Shown: positions 34,695 to 44,037, counted from the stretch's first letter. The stretch: 64,000 nt of DNA from Deltaproteobacteria bacterium IMCC39146 (GCA_030005635.1 JARUHP010000006.1:106252-170251); one strand, 5' to 3'. Notes: generated from the letters alone by a model not told the origin. Made by a program: numbers and translations.

Positions 34695-36555
34695 AATAGT
34701 CGGCCCCAAACAGGATCTTCTGAACACCCTCGACCTGCTGCACGACAGGGGCATTTTTCAACCCGATCCTCAGCTGCTGGAACGGATTGAATTGGCACGT
34801 GAAGACCACCTTCAGGCCCTCGTCCTTGACGAGAACAATCTTCACGAGCGCAGCTTTTTTCAGGGCCTCTTTGAACGCATCACCCAACTTCTTGCTCTTC
34901 TGCCTGAAGCCTCCGCAGACCTCCCACCGCTCCAACCTCTACCGGTTATGGATCTTCTCGATGAACTGGTTGACAAGCATCTTGAAATCGCCCGTGAGAT
35001 GGTGCGCCAGCTCACTGACTGTCAAAATGAAATCGATGATCTGCAACGCGATCTGGCCTTCTGGCAAGCCCTGGAGCCACTCTTAAGTGACCTGCCTGAG
35101 GATTCAAACCTGGAAATTTTCGGTGTCACCATCCGCGATGCCCGCCAACTGCAGGCCCTTGAAGGTTTATTACAAAAGCTCACTCAAGGCCGTTGCCACA
35201 TCAGCAGCGCCACAACGGCCGACGGTTCACTGGTAGGACTAATCGCCACCGATTGCGAGACCTCCGGACCTTTACGCCAAGTCCTCACCGATGAGCGTGT
35301 GCCTGAGCTTTCTCTTCCCGAAGAGTTAGCTGATCTTCCTCTATCTAAACGCATCCTCGCCCTGCATGACCGTCTCGATTTACTCCTGGCAAACGCAAAA
35401 GGACTCGAAGCTGAACTGCGCGATCTGGATGTGCAATGGCGACCGATCTATCGACGCGCCCTGAACTGGCTGGCTGAACGCCTGACCCTGTACCGCGCGA
35501 CAGCAACAGCTTATACGACCCGACTCTGTTTCATTATTCAGGGTTGGATGGCCGAAAACGAGGTCTCCGACCTGCACAATGACCTCAACCAGGCATTTAC
35601 TGGTCGGGTGGTGCTTGAACAGCAGGCCATTCTCGATGAGGAGATCGAGCAGGTTCCGGTCATCCTGCGCAACCCTGGTTACTTTGCACCATTTGAAGTG
35701 TTTTCCCGCCTGCTCCCTTTGCCTAAGTACTCCTCTTACGACCCAACCCCATTGATCGGCCTCTTCTTCCCGGTCTTCTTCGGTATGATCCTTGGTGACA
35801 TCGGTTACGGTATGATCCTGCTGTTAATTGCTCTTTTTCTGGCCAAACATTACCAACCGCACCACTTGGCCAGCGATCTCGGCAAGATCCTCGGTGTGGC
35901 CGCACTCTACACTCTCTTTTTCGGTGTCCTTTACGGTGAACTCTTCGGCGATCTCGGCGAAACCTGGCTGGGCTTGCATCCTCTCTGGTTTGATCGCGGC
36001 AAAGCGGTCTTGCCAATGACCGTTTTTGCCCTGACCGTGGGCGTTGTGCATGTCCTGCTTGGCATAATTCTCGGCGCCCTGGCCGACCTGCGCCGCCACA
36101 AACCCCGCCTGGCGCTTGTCAAGTTTGCGACCCTGCTATCTACACTGCTCCTGGTTCTGGCCGTGGTTGGCTACTTCTATCCCCAGTCGTGGCTGAAGAC
36201 CGGCCCGCTTCTGATCGGTGTTGGTATCCTTATGCCGGTATTGGTTGCAGCCGAGGGTCTGCTTGCGCCACTTGAGCTACTGAAAACCATGGGCAATATC
36301 ATCTCGTACATTCGTATCATGGCGATCGGTTTCAGCTCCGTGCTCTTGGCTATGGTCGCCAACCGCCTGGGGGGCATGACCGGTGATGTCATGGCCGGCA
36401 TTCTGGTCGCCGGCATCCTGCACGCATTCAACCTGTTGCTGGGAGTGTTCGCTCCAACGGTTCACTCTTTACGTCTGCATTACGTGGAGTTCTTCAGCAA
36501 GTTTCTCGACTTGGGAGGTCGTCGCTTCGATCCCTGGCAGAAACGCTCCCCGTAA
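34669..36555 (+). CDS. ntpI: V/A-type ATPase membrane subunit I (a-subunit)
   Basis: 628 residues from the ATG at 34669 behind AGGGGGTGG; an in-frame GTG two codons earlier is less likely. The first 340 residues are the cytoplasmic stator half. The rest has seven to eight membrane helices. The last helices carry the essential arginine, NIISYIRIMAIGFSSVLLAM (Arg-545 region), as in all rotary V/A ATPases. It forms the ion half-channels next to the K ring. Confidence 0.93.
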   Translation: MIIRMAKVEIVGPKQDLLNTLDLLHDRGIFQPDPQLLERIELAREDHLQALVLDENNLHERSFFQGLFERITQLLALLPEASADLPPLQPLPVMDLLDELVDKHLEIAREMVRQLTDCQNEIDDLQRDLAFWQALEPLLSDLPEDSNLEIFGVTIRDARQLQALEGLLQKLTQGRCHISSATTADGSLVGLIATDCETSGPLRQVLTDERVPELSLPEELADLPLSKRILALHDRLDLLLANAKGLEAELRDLDVQWRPIYRRALNWLAERLTLYRATATAYTTRLCFIIQGWMAENEVSDLHNDLNQAFTGRVVLEQQAILDEEIEQVPVILRNPGYFAPFEVFSRLLPLPKYSSYDPTPLIGLFFPVFFGMILGDIGYGMILLLIALFLAKHYQPHHLASDLGKILGVAALYTLFFGVLYGELFGDLGETWLGLHPLWFDRGKAVLPMTVFALTVGVVHVLLGIILGALADLRRHKPRLALVKFATLLSTLLLVLAVVGYFYPQSWLKTGPLLIGVGILMPVLVAAEGLLAPLELLKTMGNIISYIRIMAIGFSSVLLAMVANRLGGMTGDVMAGILVAGILHAFNLLLGVFAPTVHSLRLHYVEFFSKFLDLGGRRFDPWQKRSP

Positions 36556-36580
36556 CTGAGAACCCGGAAGGAGACGTCTT

Positions 36581-36793
36581 ATGGAAAAAGTCTGGATTGC
36601 ATTTGCCGCCGCGCTGGCGATCGGTCTGCCAGCCATCGCAACCGCCTGGGCCCAGTCGCGTATCGGTGCCGCTGGTGCCGGCACCCTGGCTGAGAAACCG
36701 GAACTGACAGGGGTCATCATCATCCTCGTCGCCATTCCGGAAACCATGGTTATCCTCGGCTTTGTTGTCGCAGCCATGATTCTGCTCATGTAG
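36581..36793 (+). CDS. ntpK: V/A-type ATPase rotor ring subunit K (proteolipid c)
   Basis: 70 residues, a single helical hairpin. Helix 1 is AAALAIGLPAIATAWAQ, the polar loop is LAEKPE, and helix 2 is VIIILVAIPETMVILGFVVA, with the ion-carrying Glu54. A glutamine (Gln25) in helix 1 and Thr55 right after the glutamate resemble ligands of sodium-binding rings. The ATG follows AAGGAG. Two-helix K subunits also occur in Thermus-type enzymes. Proton versus sodium cannot be settled from the sequence alone. Confidence 0.93.
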   Translation: MEKVWIAFAAALAIGLPAIATAWAQSRIGAAGAGTLAEKPELTGVIIILVAIPETMVILGFVVAAMILLM

Positions 36794-36800
36794 TAAGACA

Positions 36801-37379
36801 ATGGGTGCATCAGAGCTGAAGATAGCCCTGCAACGCGAGGGCGAGGAACAGGTTCGCGCCTTCTGGCAAGCTGCCGAGGAGAAGGTCGCTAAGCGACGCC
36901 AAGAGCTCAAAGAAGAGCAGGAGCAGCTGCGACTTGAAGCCGAACGGCAGCTTCAAGCTGAAGTCTCACGGCGAGGCAACAGCCTGCTTGCTGATTCCCG
37001 GATGCAAGCCATGGCAAGCCGTCTGCATGCCGAAGCTCTCCTCGACGAACGCCTGCAAGGTCTGGCAGCGCAATTACTGACAGAGCTGGCAGAAAAGAAT
37101 CGTGAGGCGCTATGGCAGGCGTTATGTGCCGAACTGCCGTCTACCGAGTGGTGCAAGATCACGGTATCTCTCGCGAGTCAGGCTTTAGCGGTGCGGGATT
37201 TCCCGGCGTCCGAAATTGAGATTGATGATGCCATTGTCGGCGGTCTGGTTGCTACGAGTAGCAGCGGCGTGAAGGTCGACAATTCACTTCCCTGCCGCTT
37301 GCGCAGGGCCTGGCCCGACCTGCTACCGAAACTGGTGAGTGAGTTGCGTCGATTGGTGGATGAAGATGAAACTGCTTGA
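36801..37379 (+). CDS. ntpE: V/A-type ATPase peripheral-stalk subunit E
   Basis: 192 residues. The first 110 are a long, charged coiled coil (EEKVAKRRQELKEEQEQLRL), the rest a small alpha/beta head with SEIEIDDAIVGGLVATSSSG, typical of the E-subunit C-terminal domain (DxxxxGGvvv). It starts eight bases after subunit K and overlaps subunit C. Confidence 0.9.
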   Translation: MGASELKIALQREGEEQVRAFWQAAEEKVAKRRQELKEEQEQLRLEAERQLQAEVSRRGNSLLADSRMQAMASRLHAEALLDERLQGLAAQLLTELAEKNREALWQALCAELPSTEWCKITVSLASQALAVRDFPASEIEIDDAIVGGLVATSSSGVKVDNSLPCRLRRAWPDLLPKLVSELRRLVDEDETA

Positions 37380-38256
37380 TTCGACAAAACCTGCAGAGCT
37401 GCCATCGGAAGCGCTATTGGCTCGCTTGCGCAGTCGACGTGCCGGGATCGATCTGCTTGATCCTGTCGCGGCAGAAGCGACTGAGGCGACCGTCTGGGTT
37501 TACCAACGCCTTAACAAGCGTTTGCGTCGTCGGCTTGAGCCCTTCTTTGAAATACTCGCCATGCGCAACCTGACTCTACAACTAAGATACCTCCTCGCAG
37601 GAGAGCTGCCGGGATCCATCACAAACAATTCCCTGCTGGCGAAACCCTTGCGACAGCTGCTTGCGAACTGTGACGAAAACCAGGCCTTGATTGCACAGCT
37701 GGAAACTGCTCTGGTCAGTGACTACCCGTTTGCCGTCGGTTTGGCTACATCTTACAGAGAGCAAGGCCCCGGTGGTGTGGAAAAGCAACTCACTGACGGC
37801 ATGCTTGTCGACGCACTTAAGAGAAGCAGGGATGTTCCTCTTAAAATAACCTTAGGCTACCTGATCGACATGCGCAACTGCCTGATGCTGAGCAGGCTCT
37901 GGAGATGGCAAGTCAAGCAACCGCCGACCTTGACGGGAGGAGGAAACCTCGACCGAAACGACCTGCAGAGAATCTGGGCCAGGCACGACAGCGAGCGACT
38001 TACCGGTCTGGCGGAACGCCTGACAGGAGAGTCCTTGAGGAACAGAAAAATGGATGGCGGAGTCACAATCGCTATGGAACAAGCCTTCTTAAACGGTTTG
38101 ACAAGCCTGCTCCGACGTTTAGGTCGCGACCCACTCGGACTGGCGGTGATCATCGAATACCTCTGGCGAGCCGAGCTTGCCGTGCACAACCAATTGTTAC
38201 GCAAGACCTTGTCCGATGATCGGGACTCCTTGCTTGAGGAGGTTCTGCTGCTATGA
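37366..38256 (+). CDS. ntpC: V/A-type ATPase subunit C (central-stalk adaptor)
   Basis: 296 residues from the ATG at 37366; GGTGG lies six bases upstream. Longer starts at 37339 and 37360 have no spaced ribosome site. It is all-alpha with the repeated V-ATPase C/AC39 pattern (NLTLQLRYLLAGELP; AEALxxxxxxDYPFAVGLA-like). In rotary ATPases it links the ring to the D-F shaft. Overlaps of 14 bases with E and four with F couple translation. Confidence 0.85.
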   Translation: MKLLDSTKPAELPSEALLARLRSRRAGIDLLDPVAAEATEATVWVYQRLNKRLRRRLEPFFEILAMRNLTLQLRYLLAGELPGSITNNSLLAKPLRQLLANCDENQALIAQLETALVSDYPFAVGLATSYREQGPGGVEKQLTDGMLVDALKRSRDVPLKITLGYLIDMRNCLMLSRLWRWQVKQPPTLTGGGNLDRNDLQRIWARHDSERLTGLAERLTGESLRNRKMDGGVTIAMEQAFLNGLTSLLRRLGRDPLGLAVIIEYLWRAELAVHNQLLRKTLSDDRDSLLEEVLLL

Positions 38257-38573
38257 AAGAAATTCTCTTTCTGACCTGTGCCGAAAGCGGCCCCGGCTTT
38301 GCCCTTACCGGTGTTCGGCAGCAGACGCTTATCCCTGAAGAAGCTTGGCAGACAATCCAGCAGGCTTGCACCGATCCAGAGGTCGGTGTAATTGCCGCCG
38401 ATAGCCGCCTGCTTGAAACGCTTGACCCGATCAGGCTTAGGGATTTGACCGATCGTTGGCCCGGGGTTCTGGTCACCCTGCCGGCTCCTGCCGACAGACG
38501 CACACCGCCGAGCGACGAACTGCAGCGCCTGGTGCAGAGAGCCCTCGGTTATTATGTGAGGTTGCAGCGATGA
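38253..38573 (+). CDS. ntpF: V/A-type ATPase subunit F
   Basis: 106 residues, a small Rossmann-like protein (MKEILFLTCAESGPGFALTG, then EVGVIAADSRLLETLDPIRL). It forms the shaft with subunit D. It overlaps C and A by four bases each (ATGA). Nomenclature varies: this is the AhaF/NtpG homologue. Confidence 0.88.
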   Translation: MKEILFLTCAESGPGFALTGVRQQTLIPEEAWQTIQQACTDPEVGVIAADSRLLETLDPIRLRDLTDRWPGVLVTLPAPADRRTPPSDELQRLVQRALGYYVRLQR

Positions 38574-40195
38574 ACGGTACTGTCACCAGCATCAGCGGCG
38601 CCACAGTCTGTGTCGATCTTGCAGATCTGAAGATCGGTGACCGTGTCTTTGTCGGCACAAGTCGCCTGACCGGGGAAGTGGTACGTCTTGTTGACAAGAT
38701 TGCCACGGTACAGGTCTTTGAAGAGAACCGCGGTCTCGGTATCGGTGAGCCGGTGACAACAGCCGGGGAGCCGCTGACCGTGGCCCTCGGACCTGGCCTG
38801 CTCGGAGGTGTCTTCGATGGCTTGCAGCGTCCGCTACCGCTTCTGCTGGAGAACAGCGGCGACTTTGTCAGCAGCGGCCAAAACCCTTTTCCGCTTGATC
38901 GCAAAAAAACCTGGCCAGTCACCACAAGCAGAAAACCAGGCGATCACCTGCATTCGGGAGAGGCTTTTGCCAAGGTCCACGAAGGCCACATCGAGCACCT
39001 GTTGTTAATGTCTAAGGACGGCACCCTGCAGCAAATTGAAGAGGGCAATCTGACTCTCGAAAACCCTGTCGCCACTCTTGCAGACAAGCAACCCTTGTAC
39101 GGCTGGCATAGTTGGCCGGTGCGCAAGGCGCGGCCTTATCAGAGAAAACTACCGCCAACCAGGCCGCTGGTGACCGGCCAGCGCTGTCTTGATTTCCTCT
39201 TCCCCTTGCTGAAGGGAGGAGTCGCCATGGTGCCCGGTGGTTTCGGCACCGGCAAGACCGTGCTTGAGCAAACGATTGCCAAGTTTGCCGATGTCGACGT
39301 GGTGGTTTATGTCGGCTGCGGTGAACGTGGCAACGAAATGGCCGGACTGCTCGACGAGTTCAGCGAGCTTGAGGATCCTCGCAGCAAACGACCGCTCAAG
39401 GAGCGCACCATCATCGTCGCCAACACCTCCAATATGCCGGTTGCCGCCCGTGAGTCCTCTATCTTTACCGCCGTGACCATGGCAGAGTATTATCGCGATA
39501 TGGGGCTCGATGTCCTGTTCCTCGCCGACAGCCTGTCGCGTTGGGCAGAAGCCTTGCGTGAAATTTCCTCGGCGCTTGAAGAAATGCCCGGAGAAGATGG
39601 TTACCCGACCTATCTCGGTTCGCGTCTTTCAGGTTTTATCGAGAGGGCCGGGGTGGTAAAAACCCTTTCCGGTGGGCAGGGTTCGCTGAGCATGATTCTG
39701 GCGGTTTCGCCGCCGGGGGGCGACTTTGCCGAGCCGGTCACCCAGGCGTGCCTGCGTGTTTCTGGCGCCCTCTACATGCTCGATACGCAGCTTGCGCATC
39801 GCCGCCACTTTCCAGCAATCAACTGGACCCAAAGCTTTTCCCTCTACAGCGACACAGCCATGGCTCATTTTGTTGAAGAGCATGGTGAGTGGGCCAAGTT
39901 GCAGGCACGCTGTCGCGATATTTTACAGCGCGAAGAAGCCCTGCGCGAGGTGGCGGAAGTGGTTGGCATGGAAGGATTGCAGGATGGCGATCGCCTGTTG
40001 ATGCGCACCGCCGAAAAGATCCGTCTCGACTTTCTCTGCCAGAACAGTTTCACCGAAGACGCTTTTGCCGCTCCAAAGAGCACGATTGAGAGCATCACCA
40101 GGCTGGTTGCTGAACATGACCAACTCTCTGCCGCCCTGGATGATGGAGCCCTGCTCGATGACCTGCTCAAGGAGGCTGCCGATGCGCCTCGCTGA
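38570..40195 (+). CDS. ntpA: V/A-type ATPase catalytic subunit A
   Basis: 541 residues from the ATG at 38570 (ATGA overlap with F). A frame extending to 38456 overlaps F and is a shadow. The protein has the A-subunit non-homologous insert (about 110-200), Walker A GGFGTGKTVLEQT, the catalytic YVGCGERGNEM with the general-base glutamate, and DSLSRWAEALREISSALEEM. It hydrolyses or makes ATP at the A/B interfaces. It is slightly shorter than many A subunits, through a compact C-terminus. Confidence 0.95.
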   Translation: MNGTVTSISGATVCVDLADLKIGDRVFVGTSRLTGEVVRLVDKIATVQVFEENRGLGIGEPVTTAGEPLTVALGPGLLGGVFDGLQRPLPLLLENSGDFVSSGQNPFPLDRKKTWPVTTSRKPGDHLHSGEAFAKVHEGHIEHLLLMSKDGTLQQIEEGNLTLENPVATLADKQPLYGWHSWPVRKARPYQRKLPPTRPLVTGQRCLDFLFPLLKGGVAMVPGGFGTGKTVLEQTIAKFADVDVVVYVGCGERGNEMAGLLDEFSELEDPRSKRPLKERTIIVANTSNMPVAARESSIFTAVTMAEYYRDMGLDVLFLADSLSRWAEALREISSALEEMPGEDGYPTYLGSRLSGFIERAGVVKTLSGGQGSLSMILAVSPPGGDFAEPVTQACLRVSGALYMLDTQLAHRRHFPAINWTQSFSLYSDTAMAHFVEEHGEWAKLQARCRDILQREEALREVAEVVGMEGLQDGDRLLMRTAEKIRLDFLCQNSFTEDAFAAPKSTIESITRLVAEHDQLSAALDDGALLDDLLKEAADAPR

Positions 40196-41507
40196 GCATC
40201 AATATCGTTCGGTCAGCGCTATCCGCGGACCGCTGCTGTTTCTGGAAAAGGTCTTTGCCGCCCGGCTTGGAGAACTGGTAAGGATTGATGCGCCTGACGG
40301 CAGAGCTCTTACGGGTGAGGTGCTGAAGATCTTTGGCGATCAGGTTCTGGTCCAGGTCTTTGGCGGCACCCAGGGATTAGATGCCAGGCGGACCAGCGTC
40401 AGCTTCAGCGATGCGGTGATGCGTGCCCCCCTCGGCGCCGGTGTGCTGGGCCGTGTATTCGACGGCTCTTTCCGGCCGATTGACGATCTGCCCATGTTCA
40501 TCCCGGAATTTCGTCAGCCGGTCATCGGCGCACCGATCAACCCGGTAGCGCGGGCTCACCCGGAAGAATTTATCGAGACCGGTTTCTCAACCATCGACGG
40601 TCTGAATACACTGGTCAAAGGTCAAAAATTGCCAATTTTCACCTGCGCCGGTCTGCCCGCTCGGGAGATGACGGAACAGCTGCTGCATCAGGCTCGCCTC
40701 CCCGATGGCGGCCCCTTCGTGTTGGTCTTTGTCGCCCTCGGCCTGACTCACTTCGAGTATCAGTTTTACCGTCAGACCCTTGAGCATATGCAGAGCCGAT
40801 TTGTCGCCTTCGTCAACCTGGCCGACGCTCCTGTGGTGGAACGTCTGCTGGCGCCACGTCTTGCGTTGACCGTTGCAGAGGATTTGGCTTTTCGCCAAGA
40901 GATGGACGTGCTGGTTATCATCACCGATATGACCAATTACTGTGATGCTCTGCGCGAGATTTCGACTGCCCGTGAAGAGCTGCCCGGTCGGCGTGGTTAT
41001 CCCGGTCATATGTATTCTGACCTGGCCTCCCTTTACGAGCGCGCCGGTCGCATTCATGGACGCAAGGGCTCCGTCACCATGCTGCCCACTGTGACCATGC
41101 CGGAAGACGATATCAGCCACCCGATCCCCGACCTCACCGGCTACATCACTGAAGGCCAGTTGGTGCTCTCCCGCGAGCTGCATCAGAAAGGGATTTACCC
41201 ACCGATCGATGTGCTGCCGAGCTTGTCGCGCCTGATGCAGCAAGGCATCGGCAAAGGGCAGACCCGTGCTGACCATCGTGACCTGTCTAACCAGCTCTAT
41301 CGCACCTACGCCAAGGGTTTCGACCTGCGTCGCCTCGAAGCCGTGGTGGGTCGCGACGGCATGCTGGCAGAAGATCGCAAACTGCTCGATTTCGCGGATC
41401 TCTTTGAGGCCGACTTTGTCCACCAGGGCAAAGTGCGTCGCACCATTGACGAGACTCTCGATACAGCGCAGACTCTGCTTGATGCTTTCAAGGGGGTGAC
41501 GCGATGA
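40182..41507 (+). CDS. ntpB: V/A-type ATPase regulatory subunit B
   Basis: 441 residues from the ATG at 40182, which has AGGAGG six bases upstream; the longer frame overlaps A. Seen: FIETGFSTIDGLNTLVKGQK with a degenerate P-loop (FTCAGLPAREM, the B-type pattern), the ITDMTNYCDALREIS motif and YLSDLA-like MYSDLASLYERAGR. It carries the non-catalytic nucleotide site. It overlaps A by 14 bases and D by four. Confidence 0.95.
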   Translation: MRLAEHQYRSVSAIRGPLLFLEKVFAARLGELVRIDAPDGRALTGEVLKIFGDQVLVQVFGGTQGLDARRTSVSFSDAVMRAPLGAGVLGRVFDGSFRPIDDLPMFIPEFRQPVIGAPINPVARAHPEEFIETGFSTIDGLNTLVKGQKLPIFTCAGLPAREMTEQLLHQARLPDGGPFVLVFVALGLTHFEYQFYRQTLEHMQSRFVAFVNLADAPVVERLLAPRLALTVAEDLAFRQEMDVLVIITDMTNYCDALREISTAREELPGRRGYPGHMYSDLASLYERAGRIHGRKGSVTMLPTVTMPEDDISHPIPDLTGYITEGQLVLSRELHQKGIYPPIDVLPSLSRLMQQGIGKGQTRADHRDLSNQLYRTYAKGFDLRRLEAVVGRDGMLAEDRKLLDFADLFEADFVHQGKVRRTIDETLDTAQTLLDAFKGVTR

Positions 41508-42124
41508 TTCAGCCGACCCGCACCAATCTGCTGCTGCTAAAAGATCGCATGCACGCAGTGCTCAACTGCACAACCATTCTTAAAGGCCGGCGTCAGGCGT
41601 TGATCAAGGAGTTCCTCAAGATCACCAAGCCGTTGATGCAATCCCGTGAAGAGGTCAGCCAGGCTTATGCCCGGGCCATCGCTGCATTGCATGTCAGCAA
41701 GGCCCGTGAAGGTCCGATGGCGATCGATGCTCTCTCTGCAATCAGTCGCCGCAAGATTGCTGTTGAGGTGGCCGAGGGCAACCTTCTCGGCTTGCGCTTT
41801 CGCGACCTGACCATGCACGAAACCGTGGCGCGTACTTTCGATGAACGACCCTATGATATGTACGGCAGCTCCCCCTGGCTCGACGAGGCGATTCATGAAT
41901 TTGAAGGGATTGTCGAGGAGATGCTGTCGTTGGCAAACTTTGAAGGCAAGTTCAGGCGATTAGCTGAAGAATTGGTGCGCTTGACCCGGCGTATCCGTAT
42001 CCTCGAAGAACGCGTTGCACCGGAGCTACGTCTTGATATCCACGCTATGAGTCAGTACCTGGCGGAACGTGAGCGGGAGACTTATTTTCGACTGAAGCGG
42101 TTTAAGAGTTATACCGAGAGGTAA
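41504..42124 (+). CDS. ntpD: V/A-type ATPase central-shaft subunit D
   Basis: 206 residues, mainly two long helices forming the rotor axle: PTRTNLLLLKDRMHAVLNCT at the N-terminus and FRRLAEELVRLTRRIRILEE at the C-terminal side, both family-typical. It ends the operon; the intergenic repeat at 42157 follows. Confidence 0.93.
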   Translation: MIQPTRTNLLLLKDRMHAVLNCTTILKGRRQALIKEFLKITKPLMQSREEVSQAYARAIAALHVSKAREGPMAIDALSAISRRKIAVEVAEGNLLGLRFRDLTMHETVARTFDERPYDMYGSSPWLDEAIHEFEGIVEEMLSLANFEGKFRRLAEELVRLTRRIRILEERVAPELRLDIHAMSQYLAERERETYFRLKRFKSYTER

Positions 42125-42156
42125 GACCTAAAGACAGGGGGCAAAGGCACTCATTG

Positions 42157-42251
42157 GCCGCAGATAAAGGCTGATAAGATCGGATGAAAAACTCTAAAGT
42201 TTAACTTTTTTCTAAAGGTTTTATCTGCGTACATCAGATTTTATCTGCGGC
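42157..42251. repeat. Intergenic inverted repeat of the CCGCAGATAAA type
   Basis: GCCGCAGATAAA (42157-42168) is matched inverted by TTTATCTGCGGC (42240-42251), 12 bp perfect, around a 71-base interior that contains further TTATCTGCG and CTAAAG half-repeats. CGCAGAT(A/T)AA elements of this kind are common between genes in many environmental bacteria. It lies between the convergent V-ATPase and TraB-like genes and may also act as a terminator. Confidence 0.7.
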
Positions 42252-42267
42252 TAATATAAAGCTTGGG

Positions 42268-43515
42268 CTAAAGATTATCGCTCGTCTGCTCAGCCCACTT
42301 CTGCCACAAAGCCCCATAAGGAATCGTACGGAAATCGAGGCTCAAACGTTCCTGCGCCTTACCAGGAGCAAACCCCTGCTCCAGAACGGCTGCCTCGATC
42401 GCCGGCATATGCATTGCCCCCCAGGGGATAATGATGGTGTCGTAACGTTTTAAAGTCTGAACCATGCCTGCAATAACCGCATCGTTGCGTTTATCAAGAA
42501 TGTCGACCATAACCCCGGCGATTCCCTCCTCCGTCATATTTTCCTCGATCCACAGGTTATAATCGACAAGTCCCTCTGCGAGAGGTTTGTCACCAAACAA
42601 GCTACGGCCGAGAGCGTTGAGAAATTCGATGGTTTTCGGTTCAAAGCGGTTGAGGTCGATATCCGCGTTGGCGATATCCGGCTTGCCCGGTTCGCGGATC
42701 ACCTCCCCGGCTACACCAAGGCCGTCCAGTTTCACAGCATTACCGTTGAGCCTCATCTTGTCTTGAGAGGTCAAGCCGATAAGCCCGGCCAGTTTGCTGT
42801 AATTAAACTGGCTCTCGAGTAAACGATCCTGGTCGGTCACACCTTCAGCAAGGATGATGGTCCCTACCGTCGGTATCGATTTAGCCAGGGCTTGGTAGTA
42901 ATCCTCTTTGCCGATGTGCATCATCCCCGCCAGACGGATCTCCTTCCGGGCAAGATGATAGCTACGCTCGGTCATGTGAATACCGACCGGACTGAGCCGT
43001 AGAAAACCAGCGGTCTGCTCTTCAAGGTAATAGCTGGTTATGGCCAGACCCGTATAAATCAGGAGAAAAGGAGCGAGTAGCAGGTTGACGGCGGTAAAGC
43101 CGAGGGTGTTGCGCATGCTGAACAGCGGGGCCTGAAATTGCTCTTCTGTCAGCAGGTTTCGGCCACCGAGACCACGCAGCAGAATGATAGCAATCGTGCC
43201 GATCACAAACTGGCTGATCGCCGCCGTCAGTCCGAAAGCTTCACGGGCGACAAACCCCGAGAGTGGCCACATGGCCAGAGCGCTCCAGGAAGCAAACAGG
43301 TTTAAGGGCAGAAAGACCCGTTTTGGCAGCCTTCGGTCGATACCGAGGCAAGCATAGAGAACCATGGAGAGGGTGATCACTACAGAGGCGACAAAAAAGC
43401 GTATCTCGGTAAGAAACGCAAGAGGTGAAGAGGAGGCCTGGAGGAACTCGTCTATAAGTGAGAGACCGGCATCAATCAGGAAGAGAACAATATAAATGTT
43501 GGCGAAGCGGCGCAT
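42268..43515 (-). CDS. Polytopic membrane protein with TraB/GumN-like domain
   Basis: 415 residues from the ATG at 43515 (AAGGA eight bases upstream); the frame can be extended by 28 codons, but that region lacks a ribosome site. The first 175 residues contain five membrane helices. The rest has the motif set of the TraB/PrgY/Tiki family: AGMMHIGKEDYYQAL, TIILAEGVTDQ, and IIIPWGAMHMPAIEAAVLEQ, with His-Glu-His spaced as the putative metal site. Tiki proteins are membrane proteases and TraB degrades a pheromone. The bacterial membrane-fused type is uncharacterised. No operon partners. Confidence 0.65.
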   Translation of the reverse strand: MRRFANIYIVLFLIDAGLSLIDEFLQASSSPLAFLTEIRFFVASVVITLSMVLYACLGIDRRLPKRVFLPLNLFASWSALAMWPLSGFVAREAFGLTAAISQFVIGTIAIILLRGLGGRNLLTEEQFQAPLFSMRNTLGFTAVNLLLAPFLLIYTGLAITSYYLEEQTAGFLRLSPVGIHMTERSYHLARKEIRLAGMMHIGKEDYYQALAKSIPTVGTIILAEGVTDQDRLLESQFNYSKLAGLIGLTSQDKMRLNGNAVKLDGLGVAGEVIREPGKPDIANADIDLNRFEPKTIEFLNALGRSLFGDKPLAEGLVDYNLWIEENMTEEGIAGVMVDILDKRNDAVIAGMVQTLKRYDTIIIPWGAMHMPAIEAAVLEQGFAPGKAQERLSLDFRTIPYGALWQKWAEQTSDNL

Positions 43516-44037
43516 TGAGAATCCTTGCGGAGTTGTGATGGTTTGGACTTTCAGTCTAGACCTTTTTACCATGCAAATGAATAATAAAGATCGCAACAAA
43601 AACTTTCACCTCTGAGACACGGAAGGGAGAAAGAAAACACTTTTTCTTATGGTCATGTTCCTCCGAGGTGAACTTACTAATTCTAAGACGAAAAAGGCTA
43701 TTCGACAAACGGTATTGCCGCCAAAAGATTAAGGTAATCACAGTTGTATCTGCTATGATGATAAAAAGAACAGAATCATTAAGGTTCCCTTGGAGAATCT
43801 TCTTTCAAACGAGGCACAATAAAACTTACATCTAGCAACCCGTCGGACTAACCATGAACTGGCTGCAAATCCGCCTGTTTGGCCCATATTTCGGCTCCTT
43901 TTCGACCAATAGCTACGGCTATTACTCTCAAAAGAGCCAAAATCTGTTCTCAAATAGTCAAATTTTCGCTTCAGTCCAGAGAGTCCTACAGGCTGCTAGG
44001 CTCTGAAGCAGTTAACAGTGTGAAATGGGAGGGAAAG
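43516..44037. other. Intergenic region between the TraB-like and NYN genes
   Basis: About 520 bases with no gene I would support on either strand. It contains the repeat at 43831-43866, and the promoter region of the NYN-domain gene must lie near its end. Frames extending into it from both neighbours have no ribosome sites. Confidence 0.6.
43831..43866. repeat. 36-base dispersed repeat, copy 1
   Basis: It begins TCTAGCAACC and ends ACCATGAACTGGCTGC. A second copy at 59402-59437 matches 32 of 36 positions. Neither is inside a gene body. It is not itself palindromic. Confidence 0.7.
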
